Below are positions 5,084 through 5,106 of a stretch of DNA of 5,106 nucleotides, one piece after another. The notes under the pieces were generated by a model. That model saw only the letters and a program-made list of their open reading frames with translations, was not told where the DNA came from and did no database searches. The translations under genes were made by a program, and so were the position numbers. Numbering within the stretch: position 1 is the stretch's first letter; each line of letters opens with the position of its first letter. This DNA is from Thiobacillus sp. UBA2487 (GTDB lineage: Bacteria > Pseudomonadota > Gammaproteobacteria > Burkholderiales > Sulfuriferulaceae), in assembly GCA_002341815.1 (NCBI GenBank), contig DDOT01000015.1, positions 6,979 through 12,084 of the forward strand, in the 5' to 3' direction.

Positions 5084-5106
5084 ATGCCTATTCCATTGCC
5101 CGATCC
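5084..5106 (+). CDS. Possible start of a gene cut by the window edge
   Basis: An ATG at 5084 opens a frame (MPIPLPD...) that continues past the end of the window. The same frame is also open back to an ATG at 5003, giving 34 codons in total rich in proline and alanine (MTSPDVIKSAHSIPDFPPAA...). If the extended -10 at 5019-5027 is real, the 5084 start is the likelier. Neither ATG has a clear ribosome site: AGG at 5070-5072 is 11 bases from 5084. Too short to assign a family. Confidence 0.3.

Overview
The window reads as a chromosomal segment of a betaproteobacterium of moderate GC content. Three things suggest this: an earP-efp pair (the arginine-rhamnosylation branch of EF-P modification, common in Betaproteobacteria and in some gammaproteobacteria such as Pseudomonas and Shewanella), a PEP-CTERM exosortase-sorted protein (common in Rhodocyclales, Nitrosomonadales and Methylophilales), and proteobacterial-style ValS and Tag sequences. 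The genus cannot be fixed from the sequence alone.

Layout, left to right. At 1-1034 (+) lies the 3' part of valS, covering the anticodon-binding domain and the C-terminal coiled coil. A 169-bp gap with a perfect 10-bp stem-loop follows. At 1204-2301 (+) is earP, the EF-P arginine rhamnosyltransferase. At 2343-2897 (+) is efp, elongation factor P, with arginine at residue 32, the residue EarP modifies. A sigma70-like promoter for efp overlaps the earP stop codon. A 63-bp convergent gap holds a second perfect 10-bp stem-loop, and a possible T-tailed terminator overlaps the end of tag. At 2961-3545 (-) is tag, 3-methyladenine DNA glycosylase I. A 329-bp AT-rich divergent region carries a good minus-strand promoter wrapped in palindromes and a direct repeat. 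At 3875-4423 (+) is a small secreted PEP-CTERM protein. The rest, 4424-5106, is mostly non-coding: several stem-loops, one candidate 26-codon hydrophobic small ORF (4892-4972) with a strong ribosome binding site, and the possible start of another gene at the right edge.

Functionally, valS, earP and efp all serve translation. EF-P relieves ribosome stalling at polyproline stretches, and EarP activates it by attaching rhamnose from dTDP-L-rhamnose to Arg32. Tag is a DNA-repair enzyme, and the PEP-CTERM protein belongs to the cell-envelope/exopolysaccharide sphere; neither has an obvious tie to the translation genes. No mobile element, CRISPR array, tRNA or rRNA is visible.

I found no clearly new multi-gene system. 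The points most worth a second look are the operator-rich divergent tag/PEP-CTERM region, the small hydrophobic ORF with the hairpin cluster before it, and unusual residues in the EarP N-terminal active-site loop.
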